In this document: piece after piece, positions 1 through 14,739 of the stretch
How positions within the stretch are numbered: position 1 is the first letter of the stretch
Layout of the letters: every line of letters starts with the position of its first letter
From: Couchioplanes caeruleus
Lineage (GTDB): Bacteria > Actinomycetota > Actinomycetes > Mycobacteriales > Micromonosporaceae
Direction: 5' to 3'
Assembly (NCBI RefSeq): GCF_023499255.1
Contig: NZ_CP092183.1
Location: 2,859,501-2,923,500 of the forward strand
DNA: 64,000 bases
Made by a program: the position numbers and the translations under genes
The notes under the pieces: generated by a model
What the model saw: the letters and a program-made list of their open reading frames with translations, nothing else
Databases searched by the model: none
Told to the model about the DNA's origin: nothing

Positions 1-1212
<1,212 letters not shown>

Positions 1213-1216
<4 letters not shown>

Positions 1217-1305
1217 CCGCCTGCACCGAGCGTCGCCCGGCGTGCGCCGGCGACCGCCGTGACCGTGAGGGCCAGAAGGCCATGCGAAAGGTGAGTGCAG
1301 CATGA
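1213..1305 (+). CDS. Small ORF (30 aa) between pyrB and pyrC, function unknown
   Basis: A 30-codon frame fills the pyrB-pyrC gap exactly: its ATG overlaps the pyrB stop (ATGA) and its TGA overlaps the pyrC ATG (ATGA). A strong Shine-Dalgarno GGGAGG lies six bases before the ATG (1201-1206), better than the one before pyrC. The peptide is basic, has two Cys (positions 4 and 11) and many Arg, and has no membrane segment. I do not recognise it. It may act only by translation, carrying ribosomes from pyrB to pyrC, or encode a real peptide; conservation would decide. Confidence 0.5.
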
Positions 1306-2567
1306 CCTCGTACCTCATCAAGGGTGTCTCCGTGGTCGGCGGGAAGCCGGCCGACCTGCTGATCCGCGACGGTGTCGTCGCCGAGGGCGGCGGCAGGGCG
1401 GACGAGACGATCGACGGCGAGGGCCTGGTCGCGCTGCCCGGCCTGGTCGACCTGCACACCCACCTGCGCGAGCCGGGCCGCGAGGACGCCGAGACGGTCG
1501 AGACCGGCTCGCGCGCGGCGGCCCTCGGCGGCTACACCGCGGTCTTCGCGATGGCCAACACCTCCCCGGTCGCCGACACCGCCGGGGTGGTCGAGCAGGT
1601 CTGGCGGCTGGGCCGCGAGGCCGGGCTGGTCGACGTGCAGCCGATCGGCGCGGTCACCGTCGGGCTGGCCGGCAAGCAGCTCGCCGAGCTGGGCGCGATG
1701 GCCACCTCCGCGGCGAACGTCCGGATCTTCTCCGACGACGGCCACTGTGTCGCCGACCCGCGGCTGATGCGCCGCGCGCTGGAGTACGTGAAGGCTTTCG
1801 ACGGGATCATCGCCCAGCACGCCGAGGAGCCGCGGCTCACCGAGGGCGCACAGATGCACGAGGGCGAGATCTCCACCCGGCTGGGCCTGACCGGCTGGCC
1901 CGCGGTCGCCGAGGAGGCGATCATCGCCCGCGACGTGCTGCTCGCCGAGCACGTCGGCAGCCGCCTGCACGTCTGCCATGTCTCGACCGCCGGGTCCGTC
2001 GAGGTGCTGCGCCAGGCCAAGGCCCGGGGGGTACGGGTGACCGCCGAGGTCACGCCGCACCACCTGCTGCTCACCGACGAGCTCGCCGCCAGCTACGACC
2101 CCGTCTACAAGGTGAACCCGCCGCTGCGCACCACCGCCGACGTGCAGGCGTTGCGGCAGGCGCTGATCGACGGGGTCATCGACATCGTCGCCACCGACCA
2201 CGCCCCGCACGCCGTCGAGGACAAGGAGTGCGAATGGGCGTACGCCCGGCCGGGCATGGTGGGTCTGGAGACCGCCCTGCCGGTGGTCCTCAGCATCCTC
2301 GGTGAGAAGTGGGAGCTGATCGCCGAGCGCATGTCCCGCACCCCCGCCCGCATCGCGGGCCTGACCGGGCACGGCACCGACCTGGCGGTCGGCTCGCCGG
2401 CCAACCTCACGCTGGTGGACCCGTCCGCCCGCCGGGTCGTCGACCCGGCCGAGCTGGCGAGCCGCAGCCGCAACACACCGTACGCGGGCACCACCCTGCC
2501 GGGTCGCATCGTCGCGACCTTCCTCCGGGGAGAGCCGACAGTCCTGGACGGGAAGGCCGTCAAGTAA
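1302..2567 (+). CDS. pyrC: Dihydroorotase
   Basis: 421 residues, a class I type amidohydrolase of normal length. It cyclises N-carbamoyl-aspartate to dihydroorotate. The metal-binding HTH of [12 protein letters not shown] is at residues 52-54; FSDDGHCV lies near 147 and the late metal/catalytic motif TDHAPH near 297-302. The start ATG overlaps the stop of the upstream small ORF and the TAA shares a base with the carA ATG (TAATG), so it is translated within the coupled pyr operon. The small membrane gene that mycobacteria have between pyrC and carA is absent here. Confidence 0.97.
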   Translation: MTSYLIKGVSVVGGKPADLLIRDGVVAEGGGRADETIDGEGLVALPGLVDLHTHLREPGREDAETVETGSRAAALGGYTAVFAMANTSPVADTAGVVEQVWRLGREAGLVDVQPIGAVTVGLAGKQLAELGAMATSAANVRIFSDDGHCVADPRLMRRALEYVKAFDGIIAQHAEEPRLTEGAQMHEGEISTRLGLTGWPAVAEEAIIARDVLLAEHVGSRLHVCHVSTAGSVEVLRQAKARGVRVTAEVTPHHLLLTDELAASYDPVYKVNPPLRTTADVQALRQALIDGVIDIVATDHAPHAVEDKECEWAYARPGMVGLETALPVVLSILGEKWELIAERMSRTPARIAGLTGHGTDLAVGSPANLTLVDPSARRVVDPAELASRSRNTPYAGTTLPGRIVATFLRGEPTVLDGKAVK

Positions 2568-3675
2568 TGAAACCAGCGATTCTCGTGCTCGAAGACGGGC
2601 GCACATTCAAGGGAACGTCCTACGGCGCCGAGGGGGAGACCTTCGGCGAGGCCGTGTTCACCACCGGCATGACCGGCTATCAGGAGACGCTGACCGATCC
2701 GTCGTACCACCGGCAGGTCGTGATCCAGACGGCTCCGCAGATCGGCAACACCGGCGTCAACGACGAGGACGACGAGTCCGGCCGGATCTGGGTCGCCGGC
2801 TACGTCGTGCGCGACCCGGCCCGCCGCCCGTCCAACTGGCGCGCCACCGGCGACCTGGGCGAGCGCCTCGCCGCCGAGGGCGTGGTCGGCATCAGCGGTG
2901 TCGACACCCGCGCGCTGACCCGCCACCTGCGCTCGCGCGGCGCGATGCGGGTGGGCATCTCCACCGTCGACCTCGACCCGGCGTCGCTGCTGGAGCGGGT
3001 GAAGGCGTCGCCGCAGATGGTCGGCGCCGACCTCTCCGCCGAGGTCACCACGCCGCAGCGGTACACGGTCGAGGCCGTCGGCGAGCACCGGTACACCGTG
3101 GCGGCGCTCGACCTGGGCATCAAGCGCAACGTGTCGCGCCGGCTGGCCGAGCGCGGCGTCACCACGCACGTCTTCCCGGCCACCTCGTCCATCGAGGACC
3201 TGCTCGCGGTGAGCCCGGACGCGGTGTTCCTCTCGCCCGGCCCGGGCGACCCCGCCACCGCCGACGGGCCGGTCTCGCTGGCCCGCGCGGTGCTGAGCCG
3301 CCGGGTGCCGCTGTTCGGCATCTGCTTCGGCAGCCAGATCCTCGGCCGCGCGCTCGGCTTCGGCACCTACAAGCTCGGGTACGGCCACCGCGGCATCAAC
3401 CAGCCGGTGTTCGACAGGACCACCGGCAAGGTCGAGGTGACCAGCCACAACCACGGGTTCGCGGTCGACGCGCCGCTGAACACCGTGATCGACACCGACT
3501 TCGGCGGGGTCGAGGTCTCACACGTCTGCCTCAACGACAACGTGGTCGAGGGCTTGCGGGCGCTCGAGGTGCCCGCCTTCACCGTCCAGTACCACCCCGA
3601 GGCGGCGGCGGGCCCGCACGACGCGGATTACCTGTTCGACCGGTTCGTCGAGCTCGTCGAGAAGGTTGATGCCTG

Positions 3676-3676
<1 letters not shown>
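2567..3676 (+). CDS. carA: Carbamoyl-phosphate synthase small (glutaminase) subunit
   Basis: 369 residues. It hydrolyses glutamine and channels ammonia to CarB, supplying carbamoyl phosphate for both pyrimidines (PyrB) and arginine (ArgF, also in this window). The start is the ATG inside TAATG after pyrC. The N-terminal CPSase domain has [17 protein letters not shown]; the class I amidotransferase domain has the nucleophile Cys (about residue 253) in GICFGSQ and the His/Glu pair in QYHPEA. The loop reads GICFGSQ where many homologues have GICLGHQ. Its stop overlaps the carB start by one base (TGATG). Confidence 0.97.
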
Positions 3677-6980
<3,304 letters not shown>

Positions 6981-6984
<4 letters not shown>

Positions 6985-7985
6985 CGATCTTCGAGACCGC
7001 CGTCCGCCCGGTGCTGTTCCGGGTGGGCGGCGGCGACGCCGAGAAGGCGCACGAGTTCACCCTCGGGCGCCTGGCCGGCCTCGGCTCCGGCACCCGTGCG
7101 CTGCTGCGCCGCCGGTACGCGGTCAGCGACCCGGTCGAGGTCTTCGGCGTCCGGTTCCCCAACCGGGTGGGCCTGGCGGCCGGCATGGACAAGAACGGCG
7201 TGGCGCTGCCGGCGTGGCCCGCGCTCGGCTTCGGCTTCGTCGAGGTCGGCACGGTCACCGCGAAGGCGCAGCCCGGCAACGACAAGCCCCGGCTGTTCCG
7301 GCTGCGCGAGAGCGAGGCCGTGATCAACCGGATGGGCTTCAACAACGCGGGCGCGGCGGCCCTCGCCGAGCGGCTGCGCGCGCTGGGACCGATCGGGGTC
7401 CCGCTCGGGATCTCGCTCGGCAAGTCCAAGGTGACGCCGCTGGAGGAGGCGGTCCAGGACTACCTGGCCTCCTACGAGTTGCTGCACCCGTACGCGGACT
7501 ACATCGCGGTCAACGTCTCCTCGCCGAACACGCCGGGCCTGCGCACGCTGCAGGACAAGAGTGCCCTGGCGGCGCTTCTCGGTGCTCTCGTGGGCAAGGT
7601 TCCGGTGCTCGTCAAGATCGCGCCGGATCTCACCGAGCCGGCGATCGCCGAGCTGCTCGAGGTCTGCCTCGCGTCCGGCGCCGCCGGCGTGATCGCGACG
7701 AACACCACGCTCGGCCGCGAGGGTCTCGCCGGCCCGGACCAGGCTCGCGCCGCGGAGGCGGGCGGCCTCTCCGGGCGGCCGCTGACCGAGCGGGCCCGCA
7801 AGATCGTCCACTTCGTCCACGAGGAGACCGGCGGCCGGCTGCCGATCATCGGCGTGGGCGGGATCGTGGAGGCCGACGACGCGGCCCGGATGTTCGACGC
7901 CGGCGCCTCGCTGATCCAGCTCTACACCGGCTTCATCTACCGAGGCCCGGCGCTGGTCAGAGCGGCGGCCAGGGCACGCCCATGA
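6981..7985 (+). CDS. pyrD: Dihydroorotate dehydrogenase (quinone), class 2
   Basis: 334 residues starting at the GTG that overlaps the carB stop. It oxidises dihydroorotate to orotate with FMN and passes electrons to membrane quinones. Class 2 markers are the N-terminal amphipathic extension (about 40 residues, helix for membrane contact), [15 protein letters not shown], the catalytic Ser in [11 protein letters not shown] and the phosphate-binding GVGGI near the end. It is followed, with an ATGA overlap, by bioA rather than by pyrF, which is unusual for a pyr operon. Confidence 0.95.
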
Positions 7986-9241
7986 ACCTGCTCGCTCTCG
8001 ACCGGGCACACGTCTGGCATCCGTACGGGCCCATGCCCGGCCGCGCCGAGCCGTACCTGGTCGAGAGCGCGCAGGGCGTACGCCTGCGGCTCGCCGACGG
8101 CCGCGAGCTGGTCGACGGCATGTCGTCGTGGTGGGCGGCGATCCACGGCTACCGCCACCCGGTGCTCGACGCGGCGCTCGCCGAGCAGGCGGGCCGGATG
8201 AGCCACGTCATGTTCGGCGGGCTCACCCACGCGCCCGCCGTCGAGCTCTGCCGCACCCTCGTCGAGCTGACCCCGGACGGGCTGGAGCACGTGTTCCTCG
8301 CCGACTCCGGGTCGGTCGGCGTCGAGGTCGCGATCAAGATGGCGCTGCAGGCCCAGCTCGCCGGCGGCCACCCCGGCCGGCGCCGGCTCGCCACCTGGCG
8401 GGGCGGCTACCACGGCGACACGTTCCACCCGATGAGCGTCTGCGACCCGGTCGGGGGCATGCACTCGCTGTGGACGGGCGTGCTGCCGGCCCAGGTCTTC
8501 GCCGGGCCGCCCCCGGCGGACTACGACGAGGCGTACGCGGCCGAGCTCACCGAGATGGTCGAGCGGCACGCGCCCGAGCTGGCCGCGGTCATCGTCGAGC
8601 CCGTCGTGCAGGGCGCGGGCGGAATGCGGTTCCACGACCCGCGGTACCTGCGGGTCCTCCGCGAGGCCACCGCGGCGCACGGGGTCCTGCTCATCTTCGA
8701 CGAGATCGCGACGGGCTTCGGGCGCACCGGGGAGCTCTTCGCCGCGGGTCACGCCGGGGTGACACCCGACATCATGTGCGTCGGCAAGGCGCTGACCGGG
8801 GGATACCTGACGCTCGCCGCGACGCTGTGCACGCCGCGGGTCGCGCAGGCGGTGAGCGCCGGCAGCGCGGGCGGCCTCGCGCACGGTCCCACGTTCATGG
8901 GCAACCCGCTCGCCTGTGCCGTCGCAAACGCCTCCATCGGGCTGCTGACGGGCGGGGACTGGCGGGCCGGGGTGACGGGCGTGGAGCGGGGTCTGCGCGC
9001 CGGTCTGGAGCCGCTGAGGAGCGCGCCCGGTGTCATCGACGTCCGCGTCCTGGGCGCCATCGGCGTGGTCCAGCTGGACCGGCCCGTCGACATGGCGAAG
9101 GCGACCGCGGCCGCCGTGGACGCGGGGGTGTGGCTGCGCCCGTTCCGCGACCTGATCTACACGATGCCGCCGTACGTCACCGGCGACGCCGACGTCGCCC
9201 TCATCACCCGCGGGATCGCCGCGGCCGTGTCGGCCGCCTGA
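7982..9241 (+). CDS. bioA: Adenosylmethionine-8-amino-7-oxononanoate aminotransferase
   Basis: 419 residues of a class III PLP aminotransferase. HVWHPYGPM at the N-terminus and [13 protein letters not shown] near residue 45 are BioA-specific; the PLP lysine is in GKALTGGY near residue 269, preceded by [14 protein letters not shown]. It transfers the amino group of SAM to KAPA, making DAPA for biotin. It overlaps pyrD by ATGA, so it must be on the same transcript as the pyr genes. No other biotin gene is in the window. A related omega-aminotransferase is possible but the N-terminal motifs argue against it. Confidence 0.9.
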   Translation: MNLLALDRAHVWHPYGPMPGRAEPYLVESAQGVRLRLADGRELVDGMSSWWAAIHGYRHPVLDAALAEQAGRMSHVMFGGLTHAPAVELCRTLVELTPDGLEHVFLADSGSVGVEVAIKMALQAQLAGGHPGRRRLATWRGGYHGDTFHPMSVCDPVGGMHSLWTGVLPAQVFAGPPPADYDEAYAAELTEMVERHAPELAAVIVEPVVQGAGGMRFHDPRYLRVLREATAAHGVLLIFDEIATGFGRTGELFAAGHAGVTPDIMCVGKALTGGYLTLAATLCTPRVAQAVSAGSAGGLAHGPTFMGNPLACAVANASIGLLTGGDWRAGVTGVERGLRAGLEPLRSAPGVIDVRVLGAIGVVQLDRPVDMAKATAAAVDAGVWLRPFRDLIYTMPPYVTGDADVALITRGIAAAVSAA

Positions 9242-9315
9242 GCGGCTCCGCGACCCACTACCCGGGCCATCGTGGCGGCGCTGTCCGCCAGCTGACAGGA
9301 GAGGAAATCAGCCCC

Positions 9316-10146
9316 ATGGAGACCTTTGGAAACCGGCTGCGCGCCGCCATGGACAAGCGGGGGCCACTGTGTGTCGGCATCGATCCCCACGCCGCTCTGC
9401 TGGCGCGGTGGGGGCTCTCCGACGACGTCGCCGGCCTGGAACGCTTCAGCTTTACGGTTGTCGAAGCACTGGCCGATCGGGTCGCCGTCCTGAAGCCGCA
9501 GTCGGCGTTCTTCGAGAGATTTGGGTCACGTGGCATCGCCGTTCTTGAGTCAACTATCCGACAGTCACGCGAGGCCGGTGCGCTCGTGCTTCTCGACGTG
9601 AAACGGGGCGACATCGGCTCGACGATGGCGGCGTACGCGGCCGCCTACCTGGATCCGGACAGTCCTCTGCGTGCTGACGCGATTACTGTCAGTCCCTATC
9701 TTGGGGTGGGCTCGTTGCGGCCGGCGTTCGACATGGCGACCGCTCACGGCGGCGGCGTCTTCGTGCTCGCGCTGACGTCCAATCCGGAAGGACCGGAGGT
9801 TCAGCACGCCCGAGCGGCCGGCGGACGGACCGTCGCGCAGACCGTCATCGACGAGATTTCCCAGCTCAACGGGGGTGCGACGGGTCTCGGAAGTTTCGGA
9901 CTCGTGGTCGGAGCGACCATTGGGGACACCGGGCACGACCTCTCACGCGTCAACGGGCCGCTGCTCGCTCCGGGCCTCGGCGCCCAGGGCGGCGACCCCG
10001 CGGGGCTCGCGTCGATCTTCGGCGAGAGCCTGCGGAACGTGCTGCCGTCGTACTCACGCGAGGTTCTCTCCGCGGGCCCGGAAACGGTCGCGTTGCAGGC
10101 CGCGGCGGACCGCGCGGTGGCCGCCTGCCGGGCCGTGATCGGGTGA
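9316..10146 (+). CDS. pyrF: Orotidine 5'-phosphate decarboxylase, type 2 (mycobacterial type)
   Basis: 276 residues, longer than the 230-residue type 1 enzymes and typical of actinobacterial PyrF. It decarboxylates OMP to UMP, the last step of de novo synthesis. Visible motifs are LCVGIDPH near residue 16, LKPQSAFFE, and the catalytic LDVKRGDIGSTM with Lys near 96. The ATG at 9316 follows AGGAGAGG. The gap of 74 bases from bioA is the only real gap in the operon. Local base use is slightly less GC-biased than in carB. Confidence 0.95.
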   Translation: METFGNRLRAAMDKRGPLCVGIDPHAALLARWGLSDDVAGLERFSFTVVEALADRVAVLKPQSAFFERFGSRGIAVLESTIRQSREAGALVLLDVKRGDIGSTMAAYAAAYLDPDSPLRADAITVSPYLGVGSLRPAFDMATAHGGGVFVLALTSNPEGPEVQHARAAGGRTVAQTVIDEISQLNGGATGLGSFGLVVGATIGDTGHDLSRVNGPLLAPGLGAQGGDPAGLASIFGESLRNVLPSYSREVLSAGPETVALQAAADRAVAACRAVIG

Positions 10147-10330
10147 AACGGCCTGCTTACCAGGCTCGGCCGCAGCCGGGTGGGGGGTACCCCCACGTTG
10201 CCGAAACGGCCATTGACCGCTAGTTTTCCCGGCGCCGGGAACCACATGCCCCTTTGGTTCCCTGGCACACCACGTTTCACAGATGCGCCGGTATTGGACT
10301 ACAGGCGCGATAGGGACCTGAGGAGAACTG

Positions 10331-10648
10331 GTGCCGCTCCCGTCACTGAGCCCCGAGCAGCGTGCAGCCGCGCTGGAGAAGGCTGCGGAGATTCGCAAGG
10401 CCCGGGCCGAGCTGAAGGATCAGCTCAAGTCCGGCAAGACCACCCTCGCCGCCGTGCTCGACCGGGCCGAGGGCGACGACGTCGTCGGCAAGCTGAAGGT
10501 TTCGGCCGTGCTCCAGGCGCTGCCGGGCATCGGCAAGATCCGGGCCACCCAGATCATGGAGAAGCTCAAGATCGCCGACAGCCGTCGCCTTCGTGGCCTC
10601 GGCGAGCAGCAGCGTAAGGCCCTCCTGGGGGAGTTCGCTGCGAACTGA
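10331..10648 (+). CDS. mihF: Actinobacterial integration host factor (mIHF)
   Basis: 105 residues, the expected size of the actinobacterial IHF, which is unrelated to enterobacterial IHF. Known members bind and bend DNA and shape the nucleoid. The N-terminal helix is rich in Lys/Glu/Ala, and the helix-two-turn-helix core contains ALPGIGKIRATQIMEKL and RRLRGLGEQQRKALL. The GTG start follows AGGAG. Its place between pyrF and gmk is the conserved actinobacterial order. The 184 bases upstream are comparatively T-rich near 10210-10300 and probably hold its own promoter. Confidence 0.95.
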   Translation: MPLPSLSPEQRAAALEKAAEIRKARAELKDQLKSGKTTLAAVLDRAEGDDVVGKLKVSAVLQALPGIGKIRATQIMEKLKIADSRRLRGLGEQQRKALLGEFAAN

Positions 10649-10679
10649 CTCACGGGCTCGTGTAGGAATGAGCCGTGAG
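10649..10679 (+). promoter_or_regulatory. Hairpin that would enclose the gmk start codon
   Basis: A nine-base-pair stem with a single bulged G pairs 10649-10658 with 10671-10679. The gmk GTG (10675-10677) is in the 3' arm and the only purine-rich ribosome-binding candidate (AGGAAT) is in the 12-base loop. The stem could limit gmk initiation, or act as a weak terminator for mihF. Structure drawn by eye only. Confidence 0.35.
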
Positions 10680-11280
10680 CATGGATGACGACGCGCGCCC
10701 GGCGGCCCGACTCACCGTCCTCTCCGGCCCCTCGGGGGTGGGCAAGGACAGCGTGATCGAGCTGATCCGGGCGCGCTCGCCATGGATCAAGCTGTCGGTG
10801 TCGGTGACCACCCGCAAGAAGCGCGACTACGAGACGGACGGCGAGCACTACCACTTCGTCACCCGTTCGGAGTTCCAGCGCCTCGTCGACGGCGATCAGC
10901 TCCTCGAATGGGCGGAGTTCGCGGGCAACCTCTACGGCACGCCCCGCGCCCAGGTCGAGGGCTGGCTGTCGCAGGGCCGGCCGGTGCTGCTGAAGATCGA
11001 TCTGCAGGGCGCGCGCCAGGTGCGAGCCACGATGCCCGACGCCCAGCTGGTGTTCCTCGCCCCGCCGAGCGTCGAGGAGCTGCGCCGCCGGCTGATCGGG
11101 CGCGGCACCGATGACGAGGAGACCATCCGCCGCCGCCTCGCCCACGCGGACGAGGAGCTCGCCGCGGAGAAGGAATTCGACCGTACGGTGGTCAACGACT
11201 TCGTCGAGCGCGCCGCGGACGAGCTGGTAGGATTGCTCGGTTCGTCATTTCTGACCCCCGCGCAGGTGCCGGAGTCCTAG
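10675..11280 (+). CDS. gmk: Guanylate kinase
   Basis: 201 residues from GTG 10675; an in-frame ATG at 10681 is an alternative start. It phosphorylates GMP to GDP. The P-loop [10 protein letters not shown] is near residue 17, the GMP-binding region has [18 protein letters not shown] and GNLYGTP, and [10 protein letters not shown] forms the Walker B region. The P-loop ends in KDS rather than the more usual KST/KGT, which still supplies the lysine and a serine. It lies between mihF and rpoZ as in other actinobacteria. Confidence 0.96.
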   Translation: MSMDDDARPAARLTVLSGPSGVGKDSVIELIRARSPWIKLSVSVTTRKKRDYETDGEHYHFVTRSEFQRLVDGDQLLEWAEFAGNLYGTPRAQVEGWLSQGRPVLLKIDLQGARQVRATMPDAQLVFLAPPSVEELRRRLIGRGTDDEETIRRRLAHADEELAAEKEFDRTVVNDFVERAADELVGLLGSSFLTPAQVPES

Positions 11281-11343
11281 AACCTCCCGCACTTCTGGAC
11301 ATCGCACCGGGTCGCCCGGGTCCTCAGTCGTCGTCGTTAGGAC

Positions 11344-11616
11344 ATGAATTCCGTGGGAACCATCGCCAACCCCGAGGGCATCACCAACCCGCCGATCGAC
11401 GAGCTGCTCGACAAGACCTCGTCGAAGTACTCGCTGGTGATCTTCGCGGCCAAGCGCGCCCGCCAGGTCAACGCCTACTACAGCCAGCTCGGTGAGGGCC
11501 TCCTGGAGTACGTCGGCCCCCTGGTGGAGACCACGCCGCAGGAGAAGCCGCTCTCGATCGCGATGCGTGAGATCAACGCGGGTCTGCTCACCGCCGAGGC
11601 CACCGACAACCCCTGA
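11344..11616 (+). CDS. rpoZ: RNA polymerase omega subunit
   Basis: 90 residues, the actinobacterial length. Omega helps fold and assemble the beta' subunit and in many bacteria contributes to ppGpp response. The conserved core is [19 protein letters not shown] followed by [17 protein letters not shown] 11344 is chosen; a GTG three codons downstream is possible. Just upstream the Shine-Dalgarno is weak (TTAGGAC). A strong terminator lies 155 bases downstream. Confidence 0.95.
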   Translation: MNSVGTIANPEGITNPPIDELLDKTSSKYSLVIFAAKRARQVNAYYSQLGEGLLEYVGPLVETTPQEKPLSIAMREINAGLLTAEATDNP

Positions 11617-12092
11617 CGGCCCGACCCTGGCGGCCCCGAGATCACCGGTGGCCGGCGCCGCCGGGTTCGTCGCAGCCCGTAGGCCCGTTCGTCGGCGGGC
11701 TCCCGTCGCCAGACCCCATCGGCGACCCGTTCGTCGCCGCGGTCCCGGCTTCCGTGCCGCCTCATTGCTTCGCGCCCGCGTCCGCTTCTTGCGGGCGCGG
11801 GTTTTCCGTTCCGTGAGCGATTCTCCGTATGGGGGAATCGCACATCGAGGCCCGCGTCCTTCCCGTGCTCGCCGGTCTTACCCGCGGATTCAGCCCCCGG
11901 CGCTCCGCCGCCGTGCAGAGTCCGGTGGTCGCCGGTCCGTTGGCCGCCGGTCTGTCGGCCGGCGGTCCGTCACGCCGAAATTGTGTGGGCCGGGGATCCG
12001 GTGCCCGGGAGATCCGTCACACGGCAGGGTCTTCGCCGTCCGGCCGTTTGTCGCCGTCGGGCAGAATTGGCATCCGGCAGAGGAGGGTGGTC
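11617..12092 (+). other. Intergenic stretch rpoZ-coaBC
   Basis: 476 bases without a convincing gene. It holds the rpoZ terminator (11771-11807) and, at about 11926-11970, three imperfect 15-base direct repeats of a GGCCGCCGGTCTGTC-like unit. The frame open upstream of coaBC lacks family similarity and a ribosome-binding site until 12081. I see no clear promoter, although coaBC probably has one near 12060. Confidence 0.6.
11771..11807 (+). terminator. Rho-independent terminator after rpoZ
   Basis: A perfect nine-base-pair GC stem (11771-11779 with 11791-11799, 11-base loop) is followed by GGTTTTCCGTT. The T run makes this one of the two clearest intrinsic terminators in the window and ends the mihF-gmk-rpoZ transcription block. 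Confidence 0.8.
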
Positions 12093-13316
12093 ATGACCGA
12101 GGTCGTGCTCGGCGTCTGTGGCGGGATCGCCGCCTACAAGGCTTGTGAGCTCCTCCGGCTGTTCACCGAGTCCGGGCATGCTGTCCGGGTGGTGCCCACC
12201 GCCTCGGCCCTGCAGTTCGTCGGCGCCCCCACCTGGGCGGCGCTCTCCGGGCGGCCCGTCGCCACCGAGGTGTGGGACGACGTGCACGAGGTGCCGCACG
12301 TACGGATCGGCCGGCACGCCGACCTCGTCGTGGTCGCGCCCGCCACAGCGGACATGCTGGCCAAGGCCGCTCACGGCATCGCCGACGACCTGCTGACGAA
12401 CACGCTGCTCACGGCGACCTGTCCGGTGGTGTTCGCGCCGGCGATGCACACCGAGATGTGGGAGAACGCCGCCACCCAGGCCAACGTCGCGACGCTGCGC
12501 AGCCGCGGGATCGTCGTCATCGAGCCCGCCGTCGGCCGGCTCACCGGCGCCGACACCGGCAAGGGCCGGCTGCCGGACCCCGAGGCGATCTTCGCGACCG
12601 CGCTGCGGGTGCTGCGCCGGGGCGCCGCCGAGCGCGGCGACCTGGCGGGGCGGCGGGTCGTGGTGACCGCGGGGGGCACGAGGGAGCCGCTGGACCCCGT
12701 ACGGTTCCTGGGAAACCGGTCGTCCGGCAAGCAGGGCTTCGCCCTCGCCCGCTCGGCCGTCGCCCGTGGGGCGCAGGTCACGCTCATTGCGGCGAACGTC
12801 ACTCTGGCCGTACCCGCAGGGGTGGATCTTGTCCGGGTCGGCACGACCGAGGAGTTGCGCAAGGCGGCCGTCGAGGCCGCCGCAGCGGCCGACGTCGTCG
12901 TCATGGCGGCCGCGCCCGCCGACTTCCGGCCCGCCGCCGTCGCCGGGCGGAAGATCAAGAAATCCGACGACGGTACGGCGCCCACGATCGAACTCGTCAC
13001 CAACCCGGACATCGCCGCGGAGCTCGGCGCGGCCAAGCGCCCTGGTCAGGTGCTCGTCGCGTTCGCCGCGGAGACGCACGACGCGCTGGAGAACGCCCGC
13101 GGCAAACTCGCCCGGAAACGTGCCGACCTCATCGTCGTTAACGAGGTGGGTACCGACCTGGTCTTCGGCGCCGACCACAACACGGTGACCATCCTCGGCG
13201 CCGACGGAGCCACCGTGCAGCTCGGGGAACTCCCCAAAGACGATGTGGCGGATGCGATATGGGACCAGGTCGCCTCGCGTCTTGATCCGCAGGCCAGCGA
13301 GGATGGGACGGCGTGA
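12093..13316 (+). CDS. coaBC: Bifunctional phosphopantothenoylcysteine decarboxylase / phosphopantothenate-cysteine ligase
   Basis: 407 residues from ATG 12093, chosen because AGGAGG lies just upstream and the flavoprotein domain begins at once with GVCGGIAAYKACELLR. The N-terminal CoaC domain (about 1-185) has VVAPATADMLAK and PAMHTEMWENAATQ; the C-terminal CoaB domain has VTAGGTREPLDPVRF, NRSSGKQG and GRKIKK. It carries out two successive steps of coenzyme A synthesis. The frame is open for another 88 codons upstream, but that part is low-complexity and lacks homology. Confidence 0.95.
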   Translation: MTEVVLGVCGGIAAYKACELLRLFTESGHAVRVVPTASALQFVGAPTWAALSGRPVATEVWDDVHEVPHVRIGRHADLVVVAPATADMLAKAAHGIADDLLTNTLLTATCPVVFAPAMHTEMWENAATQANVATLRSRGIVVIEPAVGRLTGADTGKGRLPDPEAIFATALRVLRRGAAERGDLAGRRVVVTAGGTREPLDPVRFLGNRSSGKQGFALARSAVARGAQVTLIAANVTLAVPAGVDLVRVGTTEELRKAAVEAAAAADVVVMAAAPADFRPAAVAGRKIKKSDDGTAPTIELVTNPDIAAELGAAKRPGQVLVAFAAETHDALENARGKLARKRADLIVVNEVGTDLVFGADHNTVTILGADGATVQLGELPKDDVADAIWDQVASRLDPQASEDGTA

Positions 13317-13392
13317 GGCCGGGCCTGCGCCCCCCGCGCGGCGGTGACTACACTGCCGCGGAACGAACCTTCGACGAAATCTGAGGAGCACC

Positions 13393-14583
13393 GTGGCACG
13401 CCGCCTGTTCACTTCCGAGTCGGTCACGGAAGGCCACCCGGACAAGATCGCTGACCAGATCAGCGACGGTATTCTCGATGCCCTGCTGACGCAGGACCCG
13501 CGCAGCCGCGTCGCGGTGGAGACGCTGATCACGACCGGTCAGGTGCACGTGGCCGGTGAGGTCACGACGCAGGCGTACGCGGATATCCCGAGCATCGTGC
13601 GCGAGACGATCCTGGGTATCGGTTACGACTCGTCGAAGAAGGGCTTCGACGGCGCGTCGTGCGGCGTGAGCGTGTCCATCGGCTCGCAGTCGCCGGACAT
13701 CGCCCAGGGTGTGGACAGCGCGCTCGAGTTGCGTGAGGGTGACTCGGAGCACGTTCTGGACGCGCAGGGTGCGGGTGACCAGGGCATGATGTTCGGGTTC
13801 GCGTGCTCGGAGACCCCGGAGCTGATGCCGCTGCCGATCGCCCTGGCGCACCGCCTCGCCCGCCGGCTGTCGGCGGCCCGCAAGGACGGCACGATTCCGT
13901 ACCTGCGCCCGGACGGCAAGACGCAGGTCACGATCGAGTACGACGGCCTGCGCCCGGTACGCCTCGACACGGTGGTGGTGTCCTCGCAGCACGCCGCGGA
14001 CATCTCCCTCGAGTCGCTGCTGACCCCGGATGTGCGTGAGCACGTCATCGCTCCCGAGCTCGAGGGTCTCGGTCTCGACACCGAGGGTTACCGGCTGCTG
14101 GTGAACCCGACCGGCCGGTTCGAGATCGGTGGTCCGATGGGCGACGCGGGTCTGACCGGCCGTAAGATCATTGTGGACACGTACGGTGGGTACGCCCGGC
14201 ACGGTGGTGGCGCGTTCTCGGGTAAGGACCCGTCGAAGGTGGACCGGTCGGCGGCGTACGCGATGCGCTGGGTGGCCAAGAACGTGGTCGCGGCGGGCCT
14301 GGCGGAGCGGTGTGAGACGCAGGTCGCGTATGCGATCGGCAAGGCGCACCCGGTGAGCCTGTTCGTGGAGACCTTCGGTACGGAGAACGTGCCGGTGGAG
14401 CGTATCGAGAAGGCGATCCACGAGGTGTTCGACCTGCGTCCGGCGGCGATCATCCGTGACCTGGACCTGCTGCGCCCGATCTACCAGCAGACCGCCGCGT
14501 ACGGCCACTTCGGCCGCGAGCTGCCGGAACTGCTGTGGGAGAGCACGGACCGCGCCCAGGACCTGAAGAACGCGGCAGCCTGA
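13393..14583 (+). CDS. metK: S-adenosylmethionine synthetase
   Basis: 396 residues from a GTG preceded by TGAGGAG. It makes SAM from methionine and ATP. Signatures: [19 protein letters not shown] near residue 16, [12 protein letters not shown] near 118, and [16 protein letters not shown] near 275, which bind ATP, Mg2+ and K+. The 76-base gap after coaBC has a possible -10 (TACACT, about 13349), so it may be transcribed separately. I looked for a SAM riboswitch in the short leader and found none. A perfect 12-base-pair terminator follows. Confidence 0.97.
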   Translation: MARRLFTSESVTEGHPDKIADQISDGILDALLTQDPRSRVAVETLITTGQVHVAGEVTTQAYADIPSIVRETILGIGYDSSKKGFDGASCGVSVSIGSQSPDIAQGVDSALELREGDSEHVLDAQGAGDQGMMFGFACSETPELMPLPIALAHRLARRLSAARKDGTIPYLRPDGKTQVTIEYDGLRPVRLDTVVVSSQHAADISLESLLTPDVREHVIAPELEGLGLDTEGYRLLVNPTGRFEIGGPMGDAGLTGRKIIVDTYGGYARHGGGAFSGKDPSKVDRSAAYAMRWVAKNVVAAGLAERCETQVAYAIGKAHPVSLFVETFGTENVPVERIEKAIHEVFDLRPAAIIRDLDLLRPIYQQTAAYGHFGRELPELLWESTDRAQDLKNAAA

Positions 14584-14643
14584 CGGCTGCCGTACGGCCG
14601 GGCGATCCGTCGCCGCGGGCCACAGCGCATTGACGACGAAGCC

Positions 14644-14671
14644 AGATGCCCCGGCCATTGCCGGGGCATCT
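14644..14671 (+). terminator. Strong hairpin terminator after metK
   Basis: A perfect 12-base-pair stem (14644-14655 with 14660-14671) closes a CATT loop and is followed by GCTCTTTGCC. It sits 60 bases after the metK stop, so it probably ends metK transcription. Its presence also argues against a PriA start upstream of this point. Confidence 0.85.
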
Positions 14672-14739
14672 GCTCTTTGCCGGTCACCGGCCGCCGTCCC
14701 GTCGGCGGCCTTGTCTTCGTCTCTGGCACCGTCCTTGTC

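Noticed and set aside
11829..12092. Longer CoaBC starting at 11829
   Set aside because: The 88 extra residues are low-complexity and lack homology, while AGGAGG lies just before ATG 12093.
13317..13392. SAM riboswitch upstream of metK
   Set aside because: The 76-base gap is too short and lacks any conserved SAM aptamer blocks.
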